A stretch of 64,000 nt of DNA, taken from positions 40,024,626 to 40,088,625 of the forward strand of contig CM064502.1 in assembly GCA_032716605.1 (NCBI GenBank), in the 5' to 3' direction. The notes beneath the pieces are model-generated. The model worked only from the letters and a program-made list of their open reading frames with translations, did not search any database and was not told the DNA's origin. Positions 20,641 through 32,119 of the stretch are shown here, piece after piece. The DNA comes from Paralithodes platypus. Taxonomy: Eukaryota > Arthropoda > Malacostraca > Decapoda > Lithodidae. How positions within the stretch are numbered: the stretch's first letter is position 1; the number at the start of each line of letters is the position of its first letter. A program made the translations under genes and the position numbers.

Positions 20641-22918
20641 TTTTTTTTTTTTTTTTTAAAGAGACAATGAACGGAGGAAGGAAAAACACAGATAAAACAA
20701 AAAGGTCCATGTGCCTAAAGGCATCCTCCATTCATAAAATGTTTGTAACAACTGGATTTAAACATTTGTAGATTGTAAGTTTGTGGAAAGCAATTCGAGG
20801 GAAGTGAATTCCAAAGAGTAGTAGCTCTGGGGATAAATGAATTCTGATAAGCAGAAGTTCTGCATTGTGGAGGAGAAAGTGTAAATTCATGGGCGCTCTC
20901 AGCTGCCCTAGTTCTACGGGGAAAGATGTGGAGAGGCGGCACAATTGAAGCAAGTTCCTCGGAACAATTGCTGTGAAAATATCTGTAGAATAATGCAAGG
21001 GATGCAACGTTTCTTCGTATGGATAATGTAGGAAGGTCCTGTGTGATTGCAGGGTTATTGATTAATCTAATAGCTTTATTTTGAATTTTGTCCAACTGCC
21101 TCAATGCAACCACTCCACTTCCACCCCACAGAGGTGAACAGTAATCCATCTGAGAACGCACATGACTTTTATATATCACGGCCAACTGCTCGTCAGTGAA
21201 GAATTCTCGAACTCTGTACAGGAGTCCCAGTTTTTTAGAGGCATTCTTAGCAATGCTTCTAACATAATGTGTCCAGCTCAAGTTAGTAGTTAATGTTACA
21301 CCGAGAATGTCAATACTAGGGGAAGTGGGAATATTTACATCATTAAAAAATATATGGGAGTCAGTGAGATTCTGTCGGTTAGAAAATTGAATGTACTTGG
21401 TTTTCTGTGCATTAAAGGAAACTAGATTCTTTTGTCCCCATCCATTAATTCTAGAAAGGTCCTGGTTCAGAGAAATTGCAGTGTTTATTTTTGAATTTAT
21501 AAGATCGGGTTGGGTGAAAGAATTGGTAAATGTGAAGGAACTGTGGAGTGTTGAGTCATCTGCGTAGGAATGTATTGGATTATGAGTGGTAGATATGAGA
21601 TCATTGATATGAATGAGGAACAGAATTGGGGCCAAAACTGATCCCTGGGGAACACCAGCATTTATTGAGTGAAATTGAGAATAAAGGCCATCTACCATTA
21701 CACATATTTTTCTGTTATGAAGATAAGAAGAAATTAGTGGAACTAATGATGCAAGGCCGTAGTGTGACATCTTCGACAATAAGGATTGATGCCAGACTCT
21801 ATCAAATGCCTTTGATATATCCAGTGCTATTGTATGTGTTTCACCATGTTGGTCTGTAGCTTGGTTGATTTGATGCGTAAGAAGGCAAAGCATGTCTGCA
21901 GTTGATCGACATCGTCTAAAACCATATTGCCTATCACTGATTAATTTATTATTCTCAAGATGCTTAATTATGTGATTATTTAATATAATTTCAAAGACTT
22001 TACCAAGAGTGGAAGTTATAGCTATTGGTCTGTAGTTTGATGGATCTGAAGAGGCACCTTTTTTAGGAACTGGATGGATGTTTGCTTCTTTCCAGGGTAC
22101 TGGGAAGCATGAGGTATGAGTACACAGACGGAAAATTTTGCCAATACAGGAGCGAGCACCAAGGAGCAATTCTTAAGTACTATTGGAGGAATTTCATCTG
22201 GACCAGGAGCCTTATCTACCGAGAGATTCTGCAAAATAGTTTTGACATGTCTGGTGTGGATCTTAAGTGAGGGAATTTCAGGCGAATTAAAATTAAGTAC
22301 AGGGACATCTTGATTTATTTCATCTAAGGTTGAGTTGGTGGAGAAAATATCCGCAAGAAGGTTAGCTTTACCTCGTGGGTCACTTACAAGATTGCCAGTC
22401 GGAGATTTTAATGGTGGAATGGATGAAGCAGTAGTGAAGTTGGATTTAAATGAGTTAAGAGTAGACCAAAATATTTTGTTATCATTTGGATTATTTAGAA
22501 GTTTATTTGCCTGCTTGTGGAGAAAGTTTGATTTAGTTAGGTTTAATACAGTTTTGGCATGATTTCTGATGTTTCTAAAGTAATTAAAGGCTTCATGTGT
22601 TTTTGATCTTGTGTATGCATTGTAGGCTATTGCTTTTTGTTCAGTTACTCTAGCACAATTATGGTCAAACCATTTAGGTGAATTAGATCTTTTACTGTAC
22701 TTTTGATGAGGAATAAAAGTTTCCATTCCAATTTTTACAAAATCTTGTATGTGGCTCAAGGTGGAGTGTGCATCATTAGAAAAGAAAGAGGTCCAGGGAA
22801 TATCAATAAAGAAACCTTGAAGACCCTCCCAGTCTGCCCTATCGTAATGCCATTTAGTCACCAAAACAGGTTCAGAGTGGGAAGGTGTGGTAGGTGATAG
22901 ACAGGTGGCCTGTATCAA
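20641..22918 (-). mobile_element. LINE family A, 5'-truncated, with poly(A)
   Basis: A minus-strand non-LTR retrotransposon ending in a 17-base poly(T) at 20641-20657, i.e. a poly(A) tail. It starts at about 22918 inside the linker between endonuclease and RT. The 5' truncation and poly(A) tail fit target-primed reverse transcription. The endonuclease domain is absent. No clear target duplication was found. Confidence 0.85.
20715..22918 (-). pseudogene. LINE family A RT, one frameshift
   Basis: Two overlapping minus frames make up one protein. The first (22918-22022) is the linker before the RT, with SPKWFDHNCARV, FWSTLNSFKS and DKAPGPDEIPPIVLK. The second (22169-20715, 484 codons) holds the RT palm and the C-terminal region: PVPKKGASSDPSNYRPIA, ALDISKAFDRVWH (motif A), NAGVPQGSVLAPILF (motif B), SYADDSTLH (motif C) and later MDYCSPLWGG and LWNSLPSN. 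A single frameshift near 22140 separates them. All catalytic Asp residues are present. The protein type is close to jockey-like LINE RTs; the exact clade is not certain. Confidence 0.85.
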
Positions 22919-22919
22919 T

Positions 22920-23450
22920 TAAAACATTGATATGTAACACAAAAATAACAGGGTAATGAATAAAACGGGAAGATTGCCAAATTAAACATGACGAATGTGA
23001 GAATGCAACAACATAAAACAGAGACACGGTGATTGGAAATGGAAGAGCTGGAGAGATAGTGAAGAGACAGCAAAACAGACAGCAACTTGAAACCAAAGAA
23101 CTAGATGTAAACACTGACGGCAGGGACGAGGGATTAATTGAAGGGAGATAAATAAACATGTAACGGATAATCCAACCAAACGTATTTTTCTTACCCAACT
23201 GGTACTGAGCCATGTGATTAAGAAGATCAGGTGCCCTATATGATTCAGTTTGTGAGGTAAAGTAATTGAAAACACTCGTAGAGCCACTCTCGTAAAATGA
23301 ATCACCAAGAAATGTGAACTTGTGACTCAAAATAAAACTTGTGAAATTCGTTTGAGCTTTTCTACGTGAATGTCAAGTCTCTGCTCGTTTCAGTATGTGC
23401 TTCGGAAAACCAAATTAAAAATTGTCAACGATATGAAAATTCTCCTTTCT
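22920..23450. other. Unassigned DNA between two LINEs
   Basis: Open frames on the minus strand (22872-23330) have hydrophobic low-complexity stretches and no recognised domain. Judged non-coding. Confidence 0.45.
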
Positions 23451-23451
23451 C

Positions 23452-24633
23452 CAAGAAAAAACCGAGTCTAAATACCTACAATTCAAAAGCGATATCCTTA
23501 ACGGATTTGATCATAAAGACTATACAATAAGCATATTTCTAGATTTATCTAAAGCTTTCGACACGGTTCACCATCAGATTCTACTTGAAAAACTTAAATA
23601 TTACGGCATTACAGATACTGCATACAATTGGTTTCAATCATATTTAAGTAATCGTAGACAATATTTACAATATAAAGACTGCACATCTAATAAACAAAGC
23701 ATATCTTATGGAGTCCCACAAGGATCCATATTGGGCCCGTTACTTTTTATTTTGTATATTAACGATTTTACTAACTCAAGCAGGTTGTTTAAGTTCCTTT
23801 TATTTGCTGATGACAGCACTCTCTACGCCAGGCACCGAGATCTACGCTTCCTTATTGATTCCGTCAACAATGAACTATGTAATGTTGCTAAGTGGATAAC
23901 AGCCAATAAACTTACTCTCAATATTGAAAAAAACAAGTATATAATTTTCCATAGGAAAAGAAACTATATTCAAAATCTAACACCACTTAAGCTTGGAACT
24001 ACTATACTTAAAGAGGAGGAAAGCATAAAGTTCCTCGGTGTTATGGTGGATAGACAGCTGTCATGGAACACTCATATACGGGACTGGAAAAACAAGCTTA
24101 ATAAACAATGTGGTATACACTACCTAACACGTCATTGCTTTACTATTAGTGTACTAAAACAACTATATTATAGTCTTGTATATCCACTCTTGTTATATTG
24201 TCACACAGTTTGGGGAGCGGCCAGTAAAACCAAAGTATTATCTATTGCGATAACACAAAAGAGGATAAACAGAACAATAACACATAAATCAAGATATGCT
24301 AATACTAACGACCTCTTCAGAAAACTAGGTCTCTTAAAGTTGGATGATATTAATATCTACTGCAGTGCCCTCTTTGTATTCAAATCTTTGCATAATTTAA
24401 ATAGTGTTGAAATGTTTAGATATAATAATAATCAAAGGTATGCTTTAAGAAGTGCTAATTTACTGGAAATCCCTCTAATGTCTTCTAGTCAGTCTCAATC
24501 ATCAATACAGTACCACGGGGTTAAAGTATGGAACCAACTGCCTCAAGATTTAAGAAATATAGAAACCATATCCAGTTTTAAAAGTCAACTTAAATCACAA
24601 TTGTTAATGAAGTATCAACAACCAACTATCTAA
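23452..24633 (+). CDS. LINE family C RT, 5'-truncated but open
   Basis: About 390 codons without a stop encode the RT of an L2/CR1-like or jockey-like LINE, truncated at the N-terminal side. Motif A is IFLDLSKAFDTVHHQILL, motif B YGVPQGSILGPLLF and motif C LFADDSTLYA, followed by TANKLTLNIEKNKYIIFH (thumb side). The C-terminal block YPLLLYCHTVWGAA is followed by YHGVKVWNQLPQDLR. There is no ATG upstream of motif A, and the endonuclease and RT N-terminus are missing, so it is not an active gene despite its intact frame. It is the least decayed LINE frame in the window. Confidence 0.85.
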   Translation, partial: QEKTESKYLQFKSDILNGFDHKDYTISIFLDLSKAFDTVHHQILLEKLKYYGITDTAYNWFQSYLSNRRQYLQYKDCTSNKQSISYGVPQGSILGPLLFILYINDFTNSSRLFKFLLFADDSTLYARHRDLRFLIDSVNNELCNVAKWITANKLTLNIEKNKYIIFHRKRNYIQNLTPLKLGTTILKEEESIKFLGVMVDRQLSWNTHIRDWKNKLNKQCGIHYLTRHCFTISVLKQLYYSLVYPLLLYCHTVWGAASKTKVLSIAITQKRINRTITHKSRYANTNDLFRKLGLLKLDDINIYCSALFVFKSLHNLNSVEMFRYNNNQRYALRSANLLEIPLMSSSQSQSSIQYHGVKVWNQLPQDLRNIETISSFKSQLKSQLLMKYQQPTI

Positions 24634-25166
24634 CAACTGTGATTCACTGAAACTGACAAAGCAAAATTATTGTACTACTTGTGAATGTGTAATAAATGTA
24701 TACCATGTATATTCGCAGGTATGTATATGTATACAGTATATGTGAGGATGATTATGTATATGTATTTTGTGTAATGTGTGTTTATATATTTGTCTGTATA
24801 TGCGTGTATACTGTGTAAGTTTGTGCTTACTTATGAGTGTGTGTGTGTGTTATATGTGTGAATATATGTGTGTAGGTGCATAATATGTGTGAGTATACAT
24901 GCATATATGCGTTTGGGTATGCTAAGGAACAGGTATGTGTGTGTATATTTATGTACTTGTATGTTCATATGAATACTCTCAGGTCAAATTGTTGGCCATA
25001 AATGCACTGTCAATAATAATTATTGTATCGAGTTACTAGCAAGGTGCCTATAAGAGAGATTTCTCTCAACAGGCTCAGCCATTTTACCAATGTATTTCTT
25101 AACCAATAGTGTATTGTATTTCTATGGCTAAATAAAATATTTCAATTTCAATTTCAATTTCAACCA
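24634..25166 (+). mobile_element. LINE family C 3' UTR and simple-repeat tail
   Basis: TG/TA-rich sequence follows the stop. The element ends with ATTGTATTTCTATGGC, TAAATAAAATA and then (TTTCAA)n at about 25138-25165. A short A/T-rich repeat tail instead of poly(A) is typical of CR1/L2-group LINEs. Confidence 0.75.
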
Positions 25167-25169
25167 TTC

Positions 25170-25645
25170 CATTATATACAGTACATCTTGCGCCATATAA
25201 TTTTTCTCCTTTTCAGGAACAGCAGACAATGTTGATTGTGCGAAAAATTGCTTCTGTTATCAACTGTGCTTATTAATTCAATCATTCTTCAAGTGTTTCA
25301 ATCTTCTTATTTTTGTTTTCTTGAAGTACTTTACGAAAGTCGATCAGTTCCTTGGTGAACTGTCCACAGAGGATGTCTCCAATTTATCAATTACTCTCTG
25401 ATCACTCGAGGCACACATAAAGGCCTTCACAAAATCTTATTAATCATTACCCATTTAAGTGAAATTTTTTTGTACAGCATAAATACAATATATTGTTTTC
25501 ATTTAACTAGCTTAGTTTTCGAAGTGCTATTAAATTCAAGGTTGTTTTCCACTTCTATCTATCTATATACTCAGGCCCAATCCCCACTTTTCCTATTTTT
25601 TGTCTTTTCGTTTTTCCTCTTTTCCTTTTGTTTTTGTTTTTTTTG
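25170..25645. other. Unassigned DNA with T-rich tract
   Basis: No gene. A T-rich, pyrimidine-biased tract occupies 25590-25655. Confidence 0.5.
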
Positions 25646-25649
25646 GGGG

Positions 25650-26265
25650 GGTGGCTGACTCAAGACAGAGCGAGAATAGGGACAACACAACATAAAACAA
25701 TGAACACACAAAAACAAAATACAAATTCACACATAGGCCTATCTAGGTCATCCAGGAGAAGACCCAGAGACCAGGTCACCAAGGTTCCTCCAGCACTTTC
25801 CCGGACCCCGACCACCCGGAGAGGTTCCGATCTCGGCAGGCAGACATGCAGCAGAGCGAAACCACAAGCCCGCCCACCACACTTCCAGGCGCACCCTTCA
25901 TATAAACGGTCTCCCCGGGTCAGGCGCCTGATGGACTATTATCTAGTCCTACTTGCGCCCGACCCCTTCCCTCAAATGACCACGTGTTCACTCATGTATT
26001 CACAAGCATTCTCCATTCATTCCTATTTATTACCACTTCCCTTGCCTGATCTATAGTCATTCCTCTATCATCCAAAGCTTGTCTTATGCAGTATTTCCAT
26101 CTCAATGGGGATCTTCCTGCCCTTCTACCTCCCGTTTTATCTGACTCACATATTCAATTTGTATGCCTTTCATCTTCCGTTCGTTCAACATAACCATACC
26201 AGCTCAGCACCCTTCTGTCCACTCTTGTTTTCCACTTAGTTTCGTTAATATCATAGCTTTATTGA
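25650..26265 (-). mobile_element. LINE family E, C-terminus and 3' UTR
   Basis: On the minus strand, from 26265, broken frames resemble a LINE C-terminus: LSWYG-type start, VERTEDERH-like block and a decayed basic region. After 25960 comes the family 3' UTR: GTCCATCAGGCGCCTGACCC, CTGCCTGCCGAGATCGGAAC, CTCTGGGTCTTCTCCTGG and CCTATTCTCGCTCTGTCTTG. It parallels 34940-35560 block for block. Not translatable. Confidence 0.75.
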
Positions 26266-26660
26266 TTCAGTCGTAGTGCAGGTTCGGTACACAACTCTGA
26301 ACCTATTGATAACTTGACTTTGTTATTCACAGGCTCGGTGCATGTGCCGCGTCAATTTTGTATTTAACAAATATATAAATAGTTCATAGCAAATGGCCAC
26401 ATAGTGGCCACAATTATATATGCTATACCCAGAATTGGAGAACAGGGGTAAATTACCCCAAGTCGGGTAAACATAAATGTTTTAAGAGAAATGAAAGCTC
26501 AATGCATATATAATTAATATTGTATAAAAATGAGACGTGATCAGTTGACGTCATCGTTCAATCTCGTCCACTGGCAGAGTTTTCACTTGTTGCGTGAAGT
26601 GGCACTCATTCAGCTGGTCACAACAGGCTTGCTAATACTGTAAGTAAGATGATTCCCAAA
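26266..26660. other. Unassigned DNA
   Basis: Nothing recognised. TGGCCACATAGTGGCCA near 26390 is a short perfect inverted repeat. Confidence 0.5.
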
Positions 26661-26663
26661 TAA

Positions 26664-27141
26664 CACTCACGGAGCGGCTAGGTCGGTAACTTCTACTACC
26701 TGGCAAGCGGGTGGTTTTACCCTAAACGACCTTGTTTCCGTGCTCTTTTTCATGCATAAACAAGAGCCAGAGCGTAATACAATTATGTGTCCCTGAAAGG
26801 GCGATAATTGAGCTTTCCAATGACACCAGAACCATCCTTCTACGACCACGGGTTCTCTTGCAACGATCGTGCAAGACGAGTGCAAAATCCCTAAAATACG
26901 GTAATTTCCTTACATAATTCCCTGTGTAGTGAGGCAGTGAGTGTGGGTGTGTGTGGAGTAGACGTCAGTAGTCGTGCGGGACCCGTGCTGAGCGTTCATG
27001 AGCCGACCTACGCTCCTCCTATCGCTCGTCTATCTCTCAGAGCCATTATTGCTCAAAAATTGCACACAGACTTAAGTCGGGCCCCGCCACATAGTCCTTG
27101 GTTCTCTAGACCGCCTTAAGTCGGGCCCCACTAATAAGGGG
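26664..27141 (+). mobile_element. MITE-1 copy 4 (478 bp)
   Basis: Ends at TTAA 27142-27145; the left flank is ATAA (26660-26663), a one-base variant of the target. Same subfamily as copies 2 and 3, with GCGGCTAGGTCGGTAAC on the left and two CTTAAGTCGGGCCCC motifs on the right. Non-coding. Confidence 0.85.
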
Positions 27142-27145
27142 TTAA

Positions 27146-28440
27146 TACAGTTTATCTCATTTTTTGACACTGAAGATTATACTATCAGCGTTACATAATA
27201 TTATTTGGGTACCATTTAAGATCAGTTGTGCCGGCTTAATTACCTTGTTTATAGTTTATATTGTGTGACGCACGTCAGCTCCCCAGCGACCACGAGGGGG
27301 CAGCGCTTGGCTCCCTATCCTCTTCTCCCCTCTCCCCAGGCAGTGAAATGGGCTACAGTTATCAGAGAATGTTGTTCTTTCTTTCATAGTGTTCGTGTTG
27401 TTACAGACAGTCCCGTGGTGGTCTTTACTTTCGTCTGCGACAACGGGAAGTATTTTATATCGTTAGTAGAATGCAAGATGCATTGTGGAGGGAGAGAGAG
27501 AATAGCGCGAGCGTGGTGGTAATATGTGCGTGCGTAGGTATGTGTTGCCTCCCTCACTCGAGGTGTTTTCCCGCTCGCGCGCTTTCCTGGCTGGTGGATC
27601 CTGGCGCCTTCTGCAGCCCTGCGGCCTGGTGACGTAGTCATCTGTGATTGGCGGCCGCGGTCCTGGGACGGTGGTGCGGGCTCCTGTCCTTGTGTCTCCC
27701 TCAGAGCTCCTCTTAGTGCTGTACCGCTAACATCCCTTTGCAATCTATCAGCCCACCTCACCCCCCTATTGCGAACTTTCTCTACCACTGCTTACCTTCT
27801 TCTCTCTGTATATCCTACTATTAATTAACTGCCCTTCCCCTTGATGTTGATTTCATATATCCGTCACTGTATTATACAGCGAGCTCTCAGAGATATTATA
27901 TGTACTTAGTTAGGCATTTTGGATCAGAGGGTTATCCATTTTGGCTTGGGGAGGTTTGACATACTCATTGTGTTGCCCCAACCTTATTTTCTTGGGTGTC
28001 TGCCAGGTTAGTCGATGCTAGACTGGGGAGAGGCTATCAGGTTGCAGTTTCCTATGAGCATAGACTTCGTTGAGCCTATGCAAATGTACCGGATACCTGC
28101 GGAGATCTAGGTCATTTTCTTGTCTGTCTACCTTAGAGCCTAGCACTGTGTTGGCGTGAGGGTGTTTGCCTAGTCCACCCAGCGCTGTGCTAGCTCGTTA
28201 GCTTTTGACTTAGGAGGGTCGCCAGGAGAGAACCAGGTACACGAGACCTGGATCTCTCAAGAGAGCAACCCGTCATTTAATGTAACTAGGCGCACAGACT
28301 TGAGAACGACACTAGGCTACCGAGCAGGTGGCTCGGCCCAGGTAGCCTAGCCTACGACTCCCTTGCTAGACTTCGTCCACCTGGCAGACCCCCGATTAGG
28401 GTTTATAATCTCATTGTGTATATGTGTGCAGCATTATTGT
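27146..28440. other. GC-richer unassigned segment
   Basis: Between about 27260 and 28400 the base composition is much richer in G and C than its surroundings, with CpG-containing blocks at 27540-27730. A 134-codon minus frame (27384-27788) begins MVEKVRNRGVRWADRLQRDV. Its start is reminiscent of LINE C-termini but it has no firm domain. A host promoter is possible, but no exon structure was seen. Confidence 0.35.
27290..27306 (+). promoter_or_regulatory. CTCF-like motif
   Basis: CCACGAGGGGGCAGCGC closely fits the conserved animal CTCF core (CCACNAGGGGGCAG). Single site found by eye; one match is expected by chance only rarely but is not proof of binding. Confidence 0.35.
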
Positions 28441-29643
28441 TCCTTATGTATAATGTATATGTAATGTAATGTATATGTATAAGTAAGTCGTGATTGTTGC
28501 TGAGAGACCCAACCAGTGCAGGCTTGTGTCTGGTGGGAGAAACCACATCTTTTTGTGGTTAGAGTTTAGACTGCCGACTGTTTTATAATTACACCTGTGC
28601 CAGATAACACCGTATGTCCCTACACTATATATGTTCCCACAGTAATAATACACAGTTCAGAATCCGATACGTACTTCTTAGTTGCATCTGATTTTTGCAG
28701 AAGATGCTTTAGGACTTTCTTTGTTTCACTTTCTTTCAGACAGGAGTGACAGTTTACTGATTATTTAACGTAACGTTAATTTTCCTTCTTCTAGTTTGCT
28801 ATTAAATCGTGGCTGCGATTTAATTACGCTATCTATCTTTTTCCTTGTATACTTTAATAAAGTAATCGTATGTTGTATGAGTATAGGCTGCTTCAGTGAT
28901 CATCAGCCTATAGTGTGCACCTTTTACCGAGTCATAGGATACTTCGTTGTCCAGGCACGACTCAGGGCGGTATAGGTGTTTTGTTTTCCAATGGTTAAGG
29001 CAGGGGTTGGAACTAGTGTTACCGTTGTTGCATTTAGCCTTATCTAGTCCAATGATGAAGAGCCCCGTGTCTTGCAGAACCTGGATCGTAACAATTGTTC
29101 CAAGGAATACAGTGTTTTGTTGTTGTTTATCATTCAGTGGATGGATAATTTGCATTAGCTTACCCATAGCTCCTTGAATCATATGATGCTTGAGTAATGT
29201 GGGGTTAACACATATTAATAGTAGTAAAAGAGGGATGTTTTATCTAACAATGATAATAGAAGCAACAAATATGAAATGAAAGCAAAGGTCGGCCGCTGGG
29301 GGGTCACCCAATGGCTTATATTGTCGTCATCATATATATTGCCATGAGGGGGAAAATAGCAGCTTGCCATGGGATAATTTAGGAAAAACAAAATCATATT
29401 AGACGGGAACATAACAGCGAACTTAAAAGTAATGTAAACGAAGCGACGATATGCCACGCCCGTTAGAACACCTCGTAGAGAAAAATCGACAGAATTGGGT
29501 TTGTTTTGTGAAGTTATATCGGGGTTATTAAACTTGTTGATATCACAAATCCTCCATGCAGACGAAATTTGGAACATTATCGCGAGTCAATACATACTAA
29601 TTGTCCCTAATAAATGATATCTAATAGTGTGGTACTAGTCATC
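28441..29643. other. Unassigned DNA
   Basis: Several short frames on both strands without recognisable domains. No repeat structure seen. Confidence 0.45.
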
Positions 29644-29647
29644 TTAA

Positions 29648-29851
29648 CCCCTTCATTACCAGTGACATCTTCTTTTTTTATTTTAGCTGTTTTTAGACAA
29701 TTTTATTTGGCTTAGGATGATAGTGTGACAATTATGAGGCTACAAACTATCAGAATTAACCCCTTTTACTACCACATATCCTTCCTAAGCTGCCTAAAAT
29801 CGTCTAAATGTAGCTGATACGAAACAACATACATCCCCGGTAGTGAAAGGG
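29648..29851. mobile_element. MITE-3 fold-back element, complete (204 bp)
   Basis: TTAA at 29644-29647 and 29852-29855 flank an element whose two halves are nearly full-length inverted repeats. The left end CCCCTTCATTACCAGTGACA pairs with the right end, inverse CCCTTTCACTACCGGGGATG. Inner blocks TTTTTAGACAATTTTATTTG and its counterpart AAAATCGTCTAAATGTAG also pair. No coding capacity. TTAA borders fit a piggyBac-type transposase. Confidence 0.85.
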
Positions 29852-29855
29852 TTAA

Positions 29856-31007
29856 ATGTAACTGACATACATTAATGTAGCATTGAAAATTACATATAAT
29901 GGCTTGGATATCGTGTACGTGGCCAAGAAATAGACTTGATCAACGGTAACCTATCGTATATTTATTCCTGCTCTAACTATCACTGGTATATACGGATACG
30001 AAAATATTCGTATATAATCAAGTTTTTGTGGTAGAGACTCAGACCCTTTTTTTCGGCATACATTTTCACGATGATAATTCAAAGTTGCGATATTTTTTCT
30101 ACCTGAAAATTATAGAATACCATTTCCTCGTTTTATGTATGTATAAAGCAAAACATCATTCTTGTGGTCTAAAATCGACCAAGAGTGAATATTTGCGGCC
30201 CGACGTCCGTATTATATATGCGGAAAACGATAATATTAGAATATTTATATATAAGCCAATATTAAAGATACAATATTTCTGAATGAACCATCGAAAAAAG
30301 CGGATACAATACTTGTGATCTCATTATTTTTACAAACACATTTAATTATCTAGCGAGAGTTTCCGATTGACTTGAGTTTGAGTGCGGGAAATCACCATAT
30401 TATTTGGGAGACATTCTTAATATTCATTATTCACGATAATCATTAGAAGTGTAATGGTTTTTATTTCAGTATTATAATAGTATTGCCTTCCCTCTCTTTT
30501 CTGATGCATAGTAAAGTACAGTTAAGGCCATAAATGTGGGTGATAAACGAGCGATAGTAAAACAAAAATGGTGGTGCGATTTAGGGAATCGTCTGAGATG
30601 AAATATATTATTAATGAGAAAGAAATATTTCCTGGGAAAAACTTCCATATGCGATGCCTGGCGAGCTAGAGGGTTAAACCAGGGATTTAAGTACAAAACA
30701 AGTTTTTAGATAGCGATATTGTATAATGTCTGTTTTCACCTAACCAGAATCATAATAATTGTATCATATGTTAAAATATAATATATACTGTACATATATA
30801 AATACAGTGTAATTCAACAACTGCTATCACCATCCATCGCCTCTTACTGTTGCTCCAGATGTGTTCCAAATCGCAGTACGGTGCATTACACGAGTTGGAT
30901 TTGTAATATTTGGGTAACACATAGGATAGTACATGAGAGTAATTAGTCTATGGATTGGAGTTGCATGATATGTTTACAAGTCTGTATTGAGGTTACCCGA
31001 GATTTAC
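29856..31007. other. Unassigned AT-rich DNA
   Basis: No gene. Short frames (30028-30282 plus, 30472-30696 minus) have no recognisable similarity. Confidence 0.5.
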
Positions 31008-31148
31008 GTGGGAGCTACGCGCAATACATGACAATACGCTACATTATAATTTATGTGGGAGCTACGCGCAATACATGACAATACGCTACATTATAATTTA
31101 TGTGGGAGCTACGCGCAATACATGACAATACGCTACATTATAATTTGA
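31008..31148. repeat. 47-bp tandem repeat, three identical copies
   Basis: The unit starts GTGGGAGCTACGCGCAATAC and ends ACATTATAATTTAT. The three copies appear identical apart from the final junction, pointing to recent amplification or slippage. Confidence 0.95.
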
Positions 31149-31369
31149 GACATGTCTATGGATGAGAGGAAAGGGGAGTGAGCACAAAATCGTGGCCTTA
31201 TATGCATGTGATAAGGAGTTGCTGAAACTCTTGCTCCATTTGTCTGGCTTTCCTCACTGTTTGTGTTTGTTTTTCACCTACACAAAGTAATTCAGTAGCT
31301 CTCACGATCACCTCCTCCTCCTATCCATTTCACTACAATAAACAAGTACATCACACTTCTTTCCAATAA

Positions 31370-31371
31370 CG

Positions 31372-31402
<31 letters not shown>

Positions 31403-31407
31403 ACACT
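31370..31407. repeat. C-run followed by (AC)n
   Basis: About 17 C residues then about nine AC units. Confidence 0.95.
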
Positions 31408-31489
31408 TATATTTATAAATGGCGACACTAGACCCCGCCTTGGAGTCAGCAGGAGGAGGACCATAAATACAACCAAACTCAACCATACT

Positions 31490-32110
31490 TTACCAGACCA
31501 CCCATCAACATGCTCTGGACTATTGCCTGTCACTCTTACTATCAATTTTTGTAACATGTGCAGCATTTCCCTAACGTATCCCTCTATTGAACAACACCTC
31601 TCCTCCAACAAACCTGATCTTCTTTTCCTCACCGATACTTAGGTGTTTGAAACAACTGCCTACAGCCTCTTCTCTGTATCCTCCTATTTTCTCAATTCTA
31701 GTTTCTAAGCCAAAGGTGGATGCTGTGCGTATGTGCACAACAAACTCACTTGCTCACATGTTCCCGACTTTGACTTTTCTGAATTATTTACTTTATGACT
31801 CAAACTTTCCTGTCAGTCTCAAACTAAATATATCTGTGCTGTATATTTCTACCCTAATTTCATAGCTTTCCTAAATTCTTCAGTTATTTAAACTCTAGAG
31901 TGGAATACATCTTATCAATTTCCCCTTTCTCTGAAATTTAGGAAATGATAATGTTCACCACTGTCCATGGCTTTCTCCTCATTTCAGTGACCAACTTGGT
32001 GAACAAGCCTATATCTTTCTATCCTAAATGACCTAGAACAGTTATTCCAGTACCGTACTCGCATCCCTGCCCGCCTTAGAGATGGTCCCAACATCGTTTA
32101 CTTAACCCTA
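31490..32110 (+). pseudogene. Decayed LINE APE endonuclease domain
   Basis: Broken frames on the plus strand carry the N-terminal part of an apurinic-type endonuclease as found in jockey-like LINEs. LSIEQ- or SIEQHLSSNKPDLLFLTDT (with the Glu/Thr block usually LTET) comes first, then KGGCCAYVHNKLTCSHVPDF, then FTLWLKLSCQSQTKYICAVY. Stops interrupt each segment. It is plausibly the 5' half of the LINE B family, whose RT halves occur elsewhere in the window; that link is inference. Confidence 0.6.
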
Positions 32111-32119
32111 ACCTATAAT

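Noticed and set aside
22872..23330. 152-codon minus frame as a membrane protein
   Set aside because: The hydrophobic composition comes from T/A-rich sequence. No conserved pattern, no start context, and it overlaps the end of LINE A.
27384..27788. 134-codon minus frame in the GC-rich island as a host gene
   Set aside because: No domain, no supported splice signals; its start only loosely recalls LINE C-termini. Kept as unassigned.
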